DNA from: Mycocentrospora acerina
Taxonomy: Eukaryota > Ascomycota > Dothideomycetes > Pleosporales
Direction: 5' to 3'
Length of the DNA stretch: 64,000 bases
NCBI GenBank assembly: GCA_022701365.1
Contig: JAKUHH010000394.1
Location: 62,648-126,647, forward strand
The position numbers were made by a program, and so were the translations under genes. Positions within the stretch are counted from its first letter, which is position 1, and every line of letters starts with the position of its first letter. This document shows positions 33,710 to 45,153 of this stretch, in pieces. Under the pieces are notes generated by a model. That model was not told the DNA's origin, ran no database searches, and saw only the letters and a program-made list of their open reading frames with translations.

Positions 33710-35873
33710 TGTGAACAAACGAATGTGATGGAAATGAATGTGTGGGCCGACTGACTCTGACGCCTGCAGGACGATGCGGCATATTTGTACTCCCCGCAAG
33801 GCTGTAGATACAAATAGATTGTGGATGGACTGTCCCTCTGACCTTCAGCCAGCTTCTCTCGTATATGCACAATGGTCTGGTGGTCCACCAGTTTGAAACA
33901 GAATAGCATCGCTCAAAGCCTCCTGATATAGTCAATTGATGACACAAAATCAACAACAGCTCCGGATTTAACTGGGTGTACTCCTAGGGCTGACATTGGC
34001 AAGTTGATAGTGGTAGGCACTATCAGTAACTGCATACCCCCAATGAGGGTTTTAAAAAAACTCGACCCATCCAACAATCGATCTTCCTGCCGTCGAGGTT
34101 GGTTGGTCGAGATTTTTCAGGTATGTCTCAAACCCCTTTCAAATTCACAAATCCCTCATTAGTAAGGTTCCGAAATACGAAAGTAAGGTTGGATCTAGTG
34201 CTGCAGTACGCCGTTGGAGTCAATGACACTAGCTCGAACTGTGAGCTATTTACAACCACCCTAAGCTGGCTTGCACTAGTAGCTCGAACGATTTCGTGCA
34301 TCCGTATAGACATCGGCGGATAGATATATCAGACCAAGACAGTACATTTAGTACTCGCCCACACTACCTTTAGCATCGCCGAACCAACAACAATTGTATT
34401 GTTAACTTCAGAAAGCGACCGCACATCAACAGCCTGTTTGTCTTGCCGCGATGCGTGTACTGCAAAGTACCAGTACATACCTGTCTAGCTCCAGGAACCA
34501 ACCTACGAGGCCTGGCGGCGTGGTTTTGAATCTATCGTTTAGTTGACGGCTCGAGCTAGGAAAATTGCACTGGCGCTCGCGTAACTAAGGATGCACAAGT
34601 GTTTCGATACAACATGACATCGCACGTGGTGACGTCTCCGTCTCCGTCTTGGCAGGGACCGGAACGCTAACCGGGGTTGAGATCGCCGTCAGGGGTAAGT
34701 AAGACTACACACTGTCAAAGCCCAACCCGATATGGGCTAGGTGATGGAAGCATTTACGTTAGCCTACCACTTTGAGCACTATTCTTCAATATTTCGGAAG
34801 ATGTATCATGTCTTTGTCAGGGTTTAGCTTCTGTGCTTGAGGTTCCTATACACCGTTTACCTGCACAAGCTCCTGGCCTCGTGGTCTCGTAGTCTGGTAG
34901 TCTTATTCTTTCGAGACGTTTCATGGTACCGATTGGGGATTTGTGTTGCGGCTGAATACTTCATCAATACACGGCGGATGCTGCATAGATCAGATCAGGC
35001 TGGTTGGAAATCTTTTGCGATGTCACAGAGTGCGGTTCGAGGAGTGAAGAACAAGACGCTGGTGTTGGGTTCGAGGGCTATGGATACATGCAAGAAGTCG
35101 GATAGTTGTGGGTGTCGAGTGGGTATCGATGGGCAATTTTCGATGATTGTACAAGTGTATATGAATGTGTTTATTATTAGTGTTCGGGAATAGAGAAAGC
35201 GAGAGCGACAACGAGATATTGAGAAGAGAGGCGAGCTGACTATTGAATTAGCTCGGCTGACCATGTATTTACCAAAGTTGACCATGCCAAGCGCTAGAGA
35301 TAGGTGGCACTGAAAACGATGCACCAAGTAGAAGCGAAGCATACTAAGAACTGCCAGCCAGATTGGTGTACTCGCCACACTGGTGTTTGCGCGAAAGTAG
35401 CAACACCCTTCTGCTCTCAAAGCCTACAATCTTACACAAAGGCTATATTATTGTACGGATAGGTGAAGTGAATTAATTGTTATCCTAACCCCTATTTCCG
35501 CAAATATTACACAACACGTGAAGAATATGCACTACTACTCCACAAGCTAGCCATCACAATTGATCACGGTTAACATACCCGATTATGCAGGAAATAACCA
35601 TATTGAAGTATGCATGCGATATCTTAATACCTCGCATAAGAATTCTAACGTAACATCTGCTTTTCCCCCTTCCCTACTCCAACGAATGCATGCATGCATG
35701 AGCACCCAGCCCCATAGACTCCACGCTATGCTATACCCAAGACAAGTGAACTGAATAATGACGCCTTATGCAAAAAACCCCGACATGTCGATGGGATTTT
35801 TCCCATCAATATTAAAAAAAAAGACTCCTCCTTTGTTGTGCCAGTATAATGTTCAGGCGTTGTGAGCGGGATC
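33710..35873. other. Long intergenic region (about 2.2 kb) without recognised gene
   Basis: The promoter of the AA5 gene lies at the left end and the 3' end of CDC16 at the right. The frames present are short and motif-free. A near-repeat of TAGCTCGAAC occurs at about 34230 and 34281; nothing else stands out. Confidence 0.5.
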
Positions 35874-37945
35874 CTATGCCCCCTCATCGACCATCATGCT
35901 TTCATTGTCCCCCAAGATGCTAGAGTCCATGGCTACTCCGGGAGGAGGTCTTCGTCTTCTGCCTCGTCTCCCCGCAACGCGATTCTGCTCGATTTCGCGG
36001 AGTCGGCCGTTCATCTTGCGTTCTAGGTCATCAAATTCGTCATCTTCGTGACTGGCTTGTAAGAGACCTTGGCTGTGCTCTGATACTTCTCCCATGATGC
36101 GTCCTCCGCCCCACCCGGGTCCTCCCATGCCTACGCCGCTGTCGACCTCATTGGCCTCTAGGGCCCTGTTCAGTAGGTCGGTAGCTAGTGGGTCCTGGGG
36201 TGATACGGCGAGAGCTTCGTGTAGAACGGTGACAGCGTCCCAGCTGCGGCCTAGCTCGAGGAGAACGAGACCTTTGGCAGCGAACACGCCTGGATCTTTG
36301 ACGCCGTGGCGTAAGACCTCTTCAAAGGTGGCGAGCGCTTCATCGAGTTGGCCGTGACGCCGTAATGAGTGCGCAAGATTAAGCCTAATGGGTAGGAGAG
36401 TATCTGATTCTGCTTCGTTATTTTCTGAAAAGCTAAGTGCGCGACGGAACATGGAGATTGCTTCGAGAAGTTGGGATTCGTGGAAAAATACAACACCCAT
36501 TTCATTGAGGAGGAGTGGGTCTGATTGACAAAGTGTATAGGCGGTTTTGAGGTATTCTCGCGCAAGAGAGAGGTTGTTAAGTTGGAGGTTCTGCATGCCG
36601 AGAAATAGCTGAGGGAGGTGGGTGCCTTGGAATAGTCTTGCAGCGGTTGAATATGCAGAGATGGCTTGGTCGTGCTCCCCCTCGGCGGCGAAGGTGTGCG
36701 CGAAACCGATCCATGCGGGCCCAAAATGGGGATCCATCATGGATGCTTTGGAAAAGTAACGACGTGCTTCTGCGATGCGGTTTGTGGCTAGGTAGTAGAC
36801 GCCGACTGCAAGCCAGGAGCAGGGCTCCAAGGGATTTGTGTCGGCAAGGTCATGGGCGAGCAGGTACAGGGCGTTGGTCTGGCCGAGTTCGTGCAGCGAA
36901 GCGAGGTGTACAGGCAGGATGTTGAAGTTGTATTTGTCCTTGTCAAGCACAGACGAGGTCAACTTCAAAGCTTCGCGGAAACGACAGTGGGTGTACATGA
37001 GGTCTGCTTTTGAGAGAAGAATGTCTGGGTTGCTGCCGAGATTGTAGTGGGTACTGAGCGTCTCTGTTGCGTTTGCGAATTCTTCTGGCTTTGTGTACTT
37101 TGAGAGACGGGTGGTGTAGAGGGTCTTGGTGAACTGGGCGGCTTCCTGGGAGAGGGAGGGGTTGTTGGCGACATTGATGGTGTCAAAGTCGAGCGAGTCG
37201 AGGAATTTCCACTCCTCGTCAGGCGACATGAGCGAGTTGGCCATGAGGGCGTCAAAGGCCTCGAAGCACTTGACGTCGATCTGGACGGCGACCTTGTAGC
37301 ACTCCTTTGCGCGGTCGAACGAGTTCTGGCGAGCGTAGCAGACGCCGCGCAGGTAGCACATGCCGGCCTCGGACTTGATGTTGTTGACGTCTTCGCGGTC
37401 GCGCTCCTCGCTGGTGGGCAGTCGCTCGGCGCGCGAGCCTGTCTTTGCGTGGCGGGTGCCCAGGCGGGCGTTGACGTCGACATGGCGCAGCTTCTGCCTG
37501 GCGCTGCCGGGGGCGGAGATCAGGTGGGTGGGGTTCTTGTCGCCGAGAATGTGCAGGGCCTCTTCCGTCTTGCCCAGTTTGATGGCGCAATGGGCTGAAA
37601 GGTATCGACACTGGGGATTGCGCTCGGCGAGGTTCCCGCGGGCGAGCAGCGCCTGTGTGCGATTGTAGTTGCCCGTGCTAAAGTGAGCCTGTGCAAGCCA
37701 GAAGGCGTCCTGGTCGTCGCCTGCACGGGGTCAGCGTCGGTGTGAAATTCTACATAATTCTACACATAATAGAGGGACAGGACAGGATAGGACAGGATAT
37801 AACAGGATGGGACAGGATACGACAAGACAGGACAAGACGGAGACGCACCGGTAATGGCCAGCAGTTTGTCGGCGACGAAAATGGCCGTGTCGTACTGGTG
37901 TTTGTTGACGGCGTCCTGCCGCCACTCGCGAAGATACGTCTCCAT
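35874..37945 (-). CDS. CDC16: Anaphase-promoting complex subunit 6 (TPR protein)
   Basis: Two exons: 37945-37849 and 37720-35874, with a 128-bp intron; 647 residues. The N-terminus METYLREWRQDAVNKHQYDTA, followed by DDQDAFWLAQAHFSTGNY, and the TPR array through about residue 520 (for example EPCSWLAVGVYYLATNRIAEA, FGPAWIGFAHTFAAEGEHDQA) match Apc6/Cdc16/Cut9. The C-terminal 110 residues are disordered and contain an RRGRRRRPPPG patch that may be a nuclear signal. It is a structural TPR subunit of the APC/C. The intron carries an unusual GACAGGATA-type tandem repeat. It is divergent from YJU2, with 361 bp between the start codons. Confidence 0.95.
37774..37840. repeat. Degenerate GACAGGATA tandem repeat inside a CDC16 intron
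   Basis: About seven degenerate 9-11-bp units (gacaggata, gacaggatg, aacaggatg, gacaagac) fill most of the 128-bp intron, leaving the branch site and acceptor intact. Confidence 0.75.
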
Positions 37946-38306
37946 GGGTCACATGCGCTGGCCGTCGCGTATTGTGTGTTTGGTGTTGAGAGCTGCGGGC
38001 GCGTCCCTGCGCGTCTGCACGTGGAGGGCTGCGGGGCGCGTTTAGCTGTGTCCGCGGGCGTTGCCGCCTTAGTCATCGCTGCCTGGCGCCTGTCTTTCGC
38101 GACTCGCCCTCACCTTGATGTTGGCCGCGTGCTTGGTCTGCTTGCACAATCCACAATCCACAGTCTGCAGTCCACAACCCCCTCACCACCCACTACTCGC
38201 AACACAAACACCCTCCTCGCCCACCCCGTCACGTGTCCCCTTGCTGTCGCCAAGCACCACACACCATCTCCCCTCCCAACACCACACAATACCTCACTAA
38301 GCCACC
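37946..38306. promoter_or_regulatory. Divergent CDC16/YJU2 promoter
   Basis: These 361 bp lie between the two start codons. The sequence near YJU2 is C-rich on the plus strand, a common feature of fungal TATA-less promoters. No TATA box is seen. Confidence 0.5.
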
Positions 38307-39170
38307 ATGTCTGAGCGCAAAGTGCTCTCCAAGTACTATCCGCCCGACTTCGACCCCTCCAAGATCACCCGCCAGCGCGGCCCCAAGAATGCCGGCCCCA
38401 AGCTGTCCACCGTCCGTCTCATGGCGCCCTTCTCCATGAAGTGCACCCACTGCGGCGAGTTCATCTACAAGGGGCGCAAGTTCAATGCGCGCAAAGAGAC
38501 GACCGAGGACAAGTACTACAACATTGCCATTTTCCGCTTCTACATCCGCTGCACGCGATGCTCGGGCGAAATCACCTTCAAGACAGACCCCAAGAACATG
38601 GACTACGAGTGCGAGCGCGGTGCCAAGCGCAACTTCGAGCCGTGGCGCGAAGCCAAGCTGAACGAGGAGACGGAGGAAGAGCGCCTGGATAGGCTGGAGA
38701 AAGAGGAGGCCGAGCGCGACGCCATGAAGGAGCTGGAGACCAAAGTTCACGACGCCAAGACCGAGATGGCCATTGCAGATGCCCTCGACGAGATTCGATC
38801 ACGCAACGCCAGGATCGAGAAGGCGGATAGAGACGGCATACAGGCTGAAGTCAAGCCAGATCCTGCCGACGACCGGCGGAGGCGGCAGGAAGAGGAGGAT
38901 GCCGAGGCTGCACGACGAGCCTTTGCGGACCGCACCATGCCAGACCTCGGTGAAGTGGAGATTGACGACGAGATGGTCGACATGCCAATCGAGGAAACCC
39001 CCGTTCCCGTCTTCAGCAAGAAGCCCAAGGAGAAGAAGGATTTTAGTGCTGTGCTTGGCATCAAGAAAAAAGCTCCTGCTCCAACACCAATTGTGCACAA
39101 GACAGTACCAGCTCCTCCATCCAAATTATCGGCCATGCTAGTAGCGGGTTATGATAGCGACGACGATTGA
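38307..39170 (+). CDS. YJU2: Splicing factor YJU2/CWC16 (CCDC94 family)
   Basis: A single exon of 287 residues. The N-terminus MSERKVLSKYYPPDFDP and the zinc-binding pairs C46/C49 (MKCTHCGEF) and C82/C85 (IRCTRCSGEITFKTD), followed by MDYECERGAKRNFEPW, identify the CWC16 family, Yju2 branch. Yju2 joins the spliceosome at the first catalytic step and helps dock the branch helix. A charged coiled coil (about 115-175) and a tail rich in Lys and Pro follow. The ending VAGYDSDDD is a typical acidic terminus. Confidence 0.95.
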   Translation: MSERKVLSKYYPPDFDPSKITRQRGPKNAGPKLSTVRLMAPFSMKCTHCGEFIYKGRKFNARKETTEDKYYNIAIFRFYIRCTRCSGEITFKTDPKNMDYECERGAKRNFEPWREAKLNEETEEERLDRLEKEEAERDAMKELETKVHDAKTEMAIADALDEIRSRNARIEKADRDGIQAEVKPDPADDRRRRQEEEDAEAARRAFADRTMPDLGEVEIDDEMVDMPIEETPVPVFSKKPKEKKDFSAVLGIKKKAPAPTPIVHKTVPAPPSKLSAMLVAGYDSDDD

Positions 39171-39671
39171 AAAAGACACTAGAGCAGCATTCGTGGCGTT
39201 TGGGTTATGGGATTTGGATAGGAGCGCAACACGACATCACATCACTGGCCTCTGCGTCGGCAAGTTTTCATGAGTCTTTCACATGCTGTAGGTAGTACCA
39301 CGAAATACATACTACTTTTAATCGAGCTAAGCTTCTCCAGACTCCAGCCTTGTTTCTGTGCTTCGTCATTGCGCATCGGGCTATCATTGTATTTATCCCA
39401 CTAGCACCGTCGATCCCTGTATGATCCGGAGGAATTCACTCCGGCAGCAACATTACTACTCACAACAGGGTTGCATCGTGAGGCCCACTTCTCCGCCTTC
39501 ACTTCGCCCCGCCCAACGGCCACACTCTAATGCCCCGAGCCTCCAGGAAATTTAAATGGGTGGGAATCACGCGGTGCATGCTCGGCGTCATGGATGATCG
39601 TTATAAAACAAGCCCATGCCCATGAAACATTCTCTTCTCGTTACTCTTCCAAGACTGCCCACATCGCCAAC
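39171..39671. promoter_or_regulatory. Promoter of the GH43 gene, TATA box at 39602-39608
   Basis: This 501-bp intergenic stretch has TATAAAA at 39602-39608, 64 bp before the chosen ATG. That makes the in-frame ATG at 39594, which overlaps the box region, unlikely as the start. Confidence 0.6.
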
Positions 39672-40757
39672 ATGCTACTCCTCTCTCTGCTTGCCCTGGC
39701 TCCCACCGCCTTCGCTGCGCCAACTCAGTCTCTTGACTTTAGCAAGCATGGCATCACACCTCGCGCCGCCGATCCATCCCTCACCGGCTACCTAGGCGCC
39801 TTCTTCCTCGGCGACGTCCCATCCGTCTACCTTTACCTTTCCGCCGACAACAATCCCCTCTCTCTGAAGCCTCTTAACAACGGTGCTGCAGTCCTAAATG
39901 CCACTCTCGGCACAAAAGGCGTTCGTGACCCTTCAATCATTTCCAACGGTGGCTCCAAATACTACATTATTGGCACAGACCTCAACATTGCAGACACCAC
40001 CTGGGATGCCTCTCAACGCACTGGGTCGCGCAAGATTTTTGTCTGGGAAAGCACCGATCTCGCGACCTGGACTAACGAACGGCTCGTCGAAGTCGAAGAC
40101 GACACTGCGGGCATGGTGTGGGCTCCAAGCGCCATCTGGGACCCAGCATCCTCATCCTACCTTGTCCACTGGGCCAGCAAGTTCTACGAGACTTCAGACC
40201 CGCAACACACTGGCTCACCTTCTGCAATCCGCATTCGCTACGCGTACACCACCGACTTTGTCACCTTCTCCACGCCAAAGGACTACATCAACTACGCGCC
40301 CACCAATGTCATCGACTTGGAGCTCCTCCCCCTGGGCGGCGAGACCTTTGTCCGCTTCCTGAAGGATGAATCCGCCAAAACAGTCTTTACGGAAATCTCT
40401 ACCACGGGACTGTTCGGCACATGGACGCGTCCCGGCGGCCCAAACGCAATCATTCAGAGTGGCGTAGAGGGTCCGGCGCCGTACTGGGATAATGAGGTTC
40501 CCGGGAAAGCGCATTTGCTCCTGGATTACTACGGTGGCGATGGCTATGCGCCGTTTGAGAGCGTAGATGTAAGTCTCCTTGTCTTTTGCCGAGTCACACA
40601 GAATTATCAGAGAGCTTATTGCTAACTAAAAACTTAGGTTGAGGGTGGAAAATGGACTGCAAGCGACAAGTCGGCATGGCCAAAGCTGTTGAGGCATGGA
40701 AGTGTGTTGCCAGTGAAGAAGGAGCAAGTTGATGTGCTGGCCGCTACGTGGGGATGA
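39672..40757 (+). CDS. Secreted glycoside hydrolase family 43 enzyme
   Basis: Two exons: 39672-40568 and 40638-40757, with a 69-bp intron; 338 residues. A signal peptide (MLLLSLLALAPTAFA) opens the protein. The five-bladed propeller features of GH43 are visible: VRDPSI at 84-89, KIFVWESTDLATWTNERLV, and MVWAPSAIWDPASSSYLVHWAS with the WAPE/S-type position. GH43 enzymes are mostly arabinofuranosidases, arabinanases and xylosidases; the subfamily cannot be set by eye. The second exon supplies the C-terminal blade ending VDVLAATWG. Confidence 0.88.
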
Positions 40758-41346
40758 ACTTGATACCCCCTTCTCTTCCTTGTAAATAGACGCCAGGAGT
40801 TAAGATGTATTTTTCTTGTAAAAAAATTGTCGGGAATTGAGATGCCTTTTTAGTTCTCTCTTCAACGATGGCGGTAGACTTTTAGTTTTGCAACTAGAAA
40901 ATTCATAACATTAACTGTACTTTTCTTGTCGTAATGAATCTGCTAAGATGTATGTTCTTGCTTAAAGATCTCGCACATTGTTTTTATGGCGAATTTAAAA
41001 TATTGTTTTTCGGGGTTATCAGCTTCGGAGGATCCTTTTGGGAAGTATCATTTCTTGGATAGACAGTCAAGTTTCGCTCTACAGTTGTGCTCACATTCAG
41101 GTATTCCACCGACCAGGCGGGCTTTGATATAATGTCTTTGTACGAAGTTGTGGTTTCAGTGGAAGGTAGAAAATGATATTTTACTTTCCTCTTTCCTGAA
41201 TCAGGTTGGAGAATAGCACGATCCTCTTTGGCTCTACTTTCACCTGGCGCATGCTAAATCACCTTCACCACTTCAGTTCAACACTGAATTCTGCCCAATC
41301 TTGTGCTGGCTTTGCCTGCTCTTTTTCGACACTCCAAAAATCAAAG
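40758..41346. other. Intergenic region without recognised gene
   Basis: These 589 AT-rich bp lie between the GH43 gene and the first paralogue of the tandem pair. No clear TATA box is seen. Confidence 0.5.
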
Positions 41347-42809
41347 ATGAGGCTAAGACGTATAGTCACACTCGTTACTCTCCTAGTTCTTGGACTCACC
41401 AAGGACATCTTCAAGACGTGTTCACACCACAACCTCACACTTACACATCACACTGCAGACCCCAAGGCACCAACCATCCTTTTCAATCTACCCAAACGAA
41501 CCGGCACACCACCCCTCTCCCCACACGAAGATGGCGACGAAAAAACCTGGTCAGACGCCAAATGCCGGGGGACTCATCTCCTCCACGCCATGACCCTCGA
41601 CGAATTCGAATCCCGCACCCTCCTCTCCTGGCCATATGTCCAATCCAAATTCGACGGCGACCTGAAACCCTCGCTCGAAAAGTGGGGCTGGGATGACGAC
41701 GAGCAGAAGCACAAGCAAGCCGATGCGCACTGCGACTTTGCAGACTGGCATGAGCTGGGGGACGTGTTTGAGGCACTAGGTGTGAATCCCCGGAGTGCAG
41801 AGATGGGCGGACCGAATCATTGTTTTTTCCTCGCGCATGCGAATGGGAGGACGGTGAAGAGGCTGAAGGGAGGAGAGATGCCGAGGCTGGAGGAGCAGAG
41901 GTATGAGGTTGATGGGAGGGAGTATCGGGTTTGTTCATCTTTTTCTTTTTTTCCCTCCCTTAAACTCTACTTGAGGGGCGGGGCACTGATGGATGATGAT
42001 GATACTTAGGTCACGGGTGCGTACCACCGAGTGGGCATCAATCCCCTCGATGGGATAGTGTACTTTTTGCACCGTAGGTCTCCCGAGGAGGGCGCAAGGA
42101 TCCTGTGGGGAGTTGATCAACCTGATACCGCCGACTTGCCTGCTCTGAGAGCGAGCTCAGATCTCACGTGGGGATTGTGGAATCGGGTTGCAAAGAAGAA
42201 TCTCTCGAATATCAAGATGTTTATGACGATTTCGGTGGTCAATGGGGCTACTGTGGATATCATTGTGCCTCGTGCGTTGGAGCGCGCGAAAATCAAAACG
42301 CATGAAGTGAGGCCGTGGCCTGGGACGGAGTTTACCTTTGGAGAGGGGAATGAGGACGTGGATGAGGCGTTTAGTGCGTTGCTAGGTGTGTTGCCAAGTC
42401 TATGTTGCCGACTTCAAACGACCGAGAGATTGCAGGGGGAGGAAGAATCTGAAGCTGATACGTGAGAATAGGTTCACCCAATGGGATTGCGGTTGGTTAC
42501 TTCCTTATTCAGCACAAGGCTCAACTCGGTGGTGCGAGTTTTGTGTACAAGATTACGGTTTTTCGTGGGGAGGATGAGGACGCGAATCTGAACATGATTT
42601 TTTATGTGGATCATGGAGATGGGGCTCAACTGAAAGAGGTTAGGGGAGTGTTGGAGAGGGATGAAGGGGGTTCGTGGAACAAAGGTCTTTCATTGCGTCA
42701 GGGTTACATTCAGAATTGGAGCAAAGTTGGGAACGTCAGCATTCTGGAGGTAAGTGAGGATGGAAGAAATGTCTTGAGGGAACGAAGAGTGAGGGAAAGA
42801 GATTGGTGA
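41347..42809 (+). CDS. Secreted protein of unknown family, tandem paralogue A
   Basis: Three exons: 41347-41928, 42010-42385 and 42472-42809; introns of 81 and 86 bp; 431 residues. The start MRLRRIVTLVTLLVLGLT is a signal peptide or N-terminal anchor; an in-frame ATG at 41206 would bury it. Conserved with the downstream gene: CRG..LL.AM, WGW, a PRS...GGPN.CF..(A/M)H block, GIN..DGIVYF, SSD..WG.W, WPGT.F, and SPNG.AVGYFL.QHK..LGG. Both intron positions and phases are shared with the paralogue. It is longer than paralogue B by a linker (about residues 30-60) and a C-terminal extension. I recognise no domain; three Cys positions are shared. Confidence 0.8.
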
Positions 42810-43399
42810 TGGTTGAGAAAGGCTGACGTCAAAGGTGGATAGACGATTATAAGTCTACAATTGAACAATTGTGCTCAATTGAATCGATATCAAGAGCTAT
42901 CGATGTTTTTATCACATCATAAGATGACATATTTAACCACGTAATTTAGCTACGGATGATGCCTAAACACAATAGTGTATGACGCAGATCCGTAGAGAAG
43001 CACCAAGATTCTCGCCTCGAACCTGTGACATCGTTTACCAATCGCCAAGTATCAAACAGCAAACGGAGAAGATAGACTGCGAACGAGTATTCAGACAATC
43101 ATCCCAGTTATCTATTCATCATTGTCCACGTGTCCCACCACCAAAGCATAGATGTCACCGCATCCGCATTCGTCACCGCTCGTTTCGTAAATACACTACT
43201 CGTAAAGACCGCCCAAAACAGCACCAGTAAGATGATTCTCCATGGTATAATATGCTCTCAATCTATTCAATATAATTCAATTCTCTTACATCACTGCCAC
43301 ATCAACCAAGTAACAGGCTCTGGCAGTGTGCCAAAAACATCTCACTGCATAACTATTACCCAAAGTTGATGCTCTGTATTCAAAGCTTCCACTTCTAAC
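42810..43399. other. Spacer between the two paralogues
   Basis: These 590 bp hold the 3' end of paralogue A and the promoter of paralogue B. No gene is seen. Confidence 0.5.
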
Positions 43400-44576
43400 A
43401 TGAAATTCTCCCAAATCCTTCTCTCCCTTACCATTTCAACCCTCACAGTACGCCAGAACCTTACTCTCTGCCAAAAACACTACGAACATACCCCCTACAC
43501 CCCACTCTACGAACCCACACAACCCACCCTCAACGACCTCGAGTTCTACGAACACCAATGCCGAGGCCAAAAACTCCTAGGTGCCATGTACAGAGATGAA
43601 GGCCCCGCATCCGCATGGGTATATCCCATCCGCAGCGCCTACGACGGATACAGCTTCAGCGGCGCGCTCCAATTCTGGGGCTGGACAGAGACATTCGACA
43701 AGGACGCTTGGTGCGACATGGAATGGCGGCATCACCTCAGCAGAGCTTTCGAGGAAATGGGAATTGATCCGCGATCCAAGGGAAGGGGCGGACCAAACGA
43801 GTGCTTCCATGTCATGCACCGGCGACCGATGGATGATCCGCTGCCCGTGGATAGGCAGGTTTACTATATCTACGGGGTACCTTGGCATGTGAGTCCATGA
43901 AACTTAGTTCAGTTCAGTGCTGTAATTCACGCTGATTTTGGAACCAGATGACAGACTCATACTACACCATAGGCGTCAACGCCGAGGACGGCATCGTGTA
44001 TTTCATCAACCGAGCATCTCCCCAGATCGCTGCAAAGCGGACGTGGGGCTTGAAGCAGCCCGCTACTTTTGGTCTGCCGGATCTGCGCAGAAGCTCCGAT
44101 TTTGCCTGGGGATTCTGGTATAGAGCTGCGTGGGGGAAGTTGCATATGGTGAGGAAGATTATGTCAACTAGGGTGACTAATGGTGTGACGGAGCGGATTA
44201 TCGAGCGCGCTTTGAAGGAAAAGGGTGTGCCTGGGGTACAGAAGTGGCCGGGGACGGATTTCATGATGGGTGAGCCTGCTGGACATGCGCTTCTGGGTAT
44301 GCTATTTTCTTTTTCGGGGGTGGGGATTTGTGTGTTGAAGTGTGGCTGACGAATTGGTTGATAGGATCTCCGAATGGGAGGGCGGTGGGCTACTTTCTGA
44401 CGCAGCATAAGTGGGAGTTGGGCGGTAACTTGTATGTTACTCATGTGACGGTTTTCCGGTCAGATGATGACGACGAGACGAGTATGCCGAACTTGCTGTT
44501 TTGGATTGATGATCCACAGCGGCCCTCGGCTCGAATGATGAATGGAGATGCGCAGAATGGAAAATTCTTTGCATGA
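43400..44576 (+). CDS. Secreted protein of unknown family, tandem paralogue B
   Basis: Three exons: 43400-43888, 43948-44296 and 44365-44576; introns of 59 and 68 bp; 349 residues. A signal peptide-like start (MKFSQILLSLTISTLTV) is followed by the same blocks as paralogue A: CRGQKLLGAM, WGWTE, PRSKGRGGPNECF, GVNAEDGIVYF, SSDFAWGFW, WPGTDF, SPNGRAVGYFLTQHK and VTVFRSDDDD. By eye, identity over the last two exons is roughly 45-50%. Same order, same intron phases and a spacing of 590 bp point to a tandem duplication followed by divergence. Function is unknown; no catalytic motif is evident, though His and acidic residues in the conserved blocks could be catalytic. Confidence 0.8.
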
Positions 44577-45153
44577 AAATCTGGAGCATCTACCTGGTTT
44601 CGATATGGAAAGTTCTAGCATCGTGGAATGAAGTCAGGATGGGAGCAGTTTGACGAGAGAGCATGTTCTGCGTTTGCGACTGTGAGTTTGATTGTTTGTT
44701 TTGAAGCCGGGAGGGATATGGGCACAAGGGATTTGCTTTCCAACACCATCGATTTGGCTTTCATATTGTTTAGTTTTCAGAACAGAGACACCTTGTTGTT
44801 GTGAAGTCTTGCAAAGGAAATATTAATGAATTGCACTACCACCACTTCAATTGTCAAGTCACAATATATTTCCTGGCCCTTTTCTCAACCTCTTATATGG
44901 TATGAGTCAAATTACGCGTCGTCAATTGCCTATGGAAACCTGATAGGGACAAAATTCTGGGGCAGTGGACTGCTAGTACTTGAGAGTATGTAGAGTAGGC
45001 TTCGTACGCTTTGTTTCCACATGGGAAGAAAGCAGCGAATTAGAAAAGTTAATCAACATTCTCTTCATCTTTACCATATTTTGGAGATTCAGTCATGATC
45101 ATTCTCATTTCAGTACGTCAGAAAGATGGATATTCTATCCACCCATGCAAAGT
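44577..45153. other. Convergent intergenic region
   Basis: These 577 AT-rich bp separate paralogue B and the SDR gene. No gene is seen. Confidence 0.5.

Noticed and set aside
40118..40369. Alternative-frame plus-strand frame within the GH43 gene
   Set aside because: Shadow frame of a high-GC3 exon.
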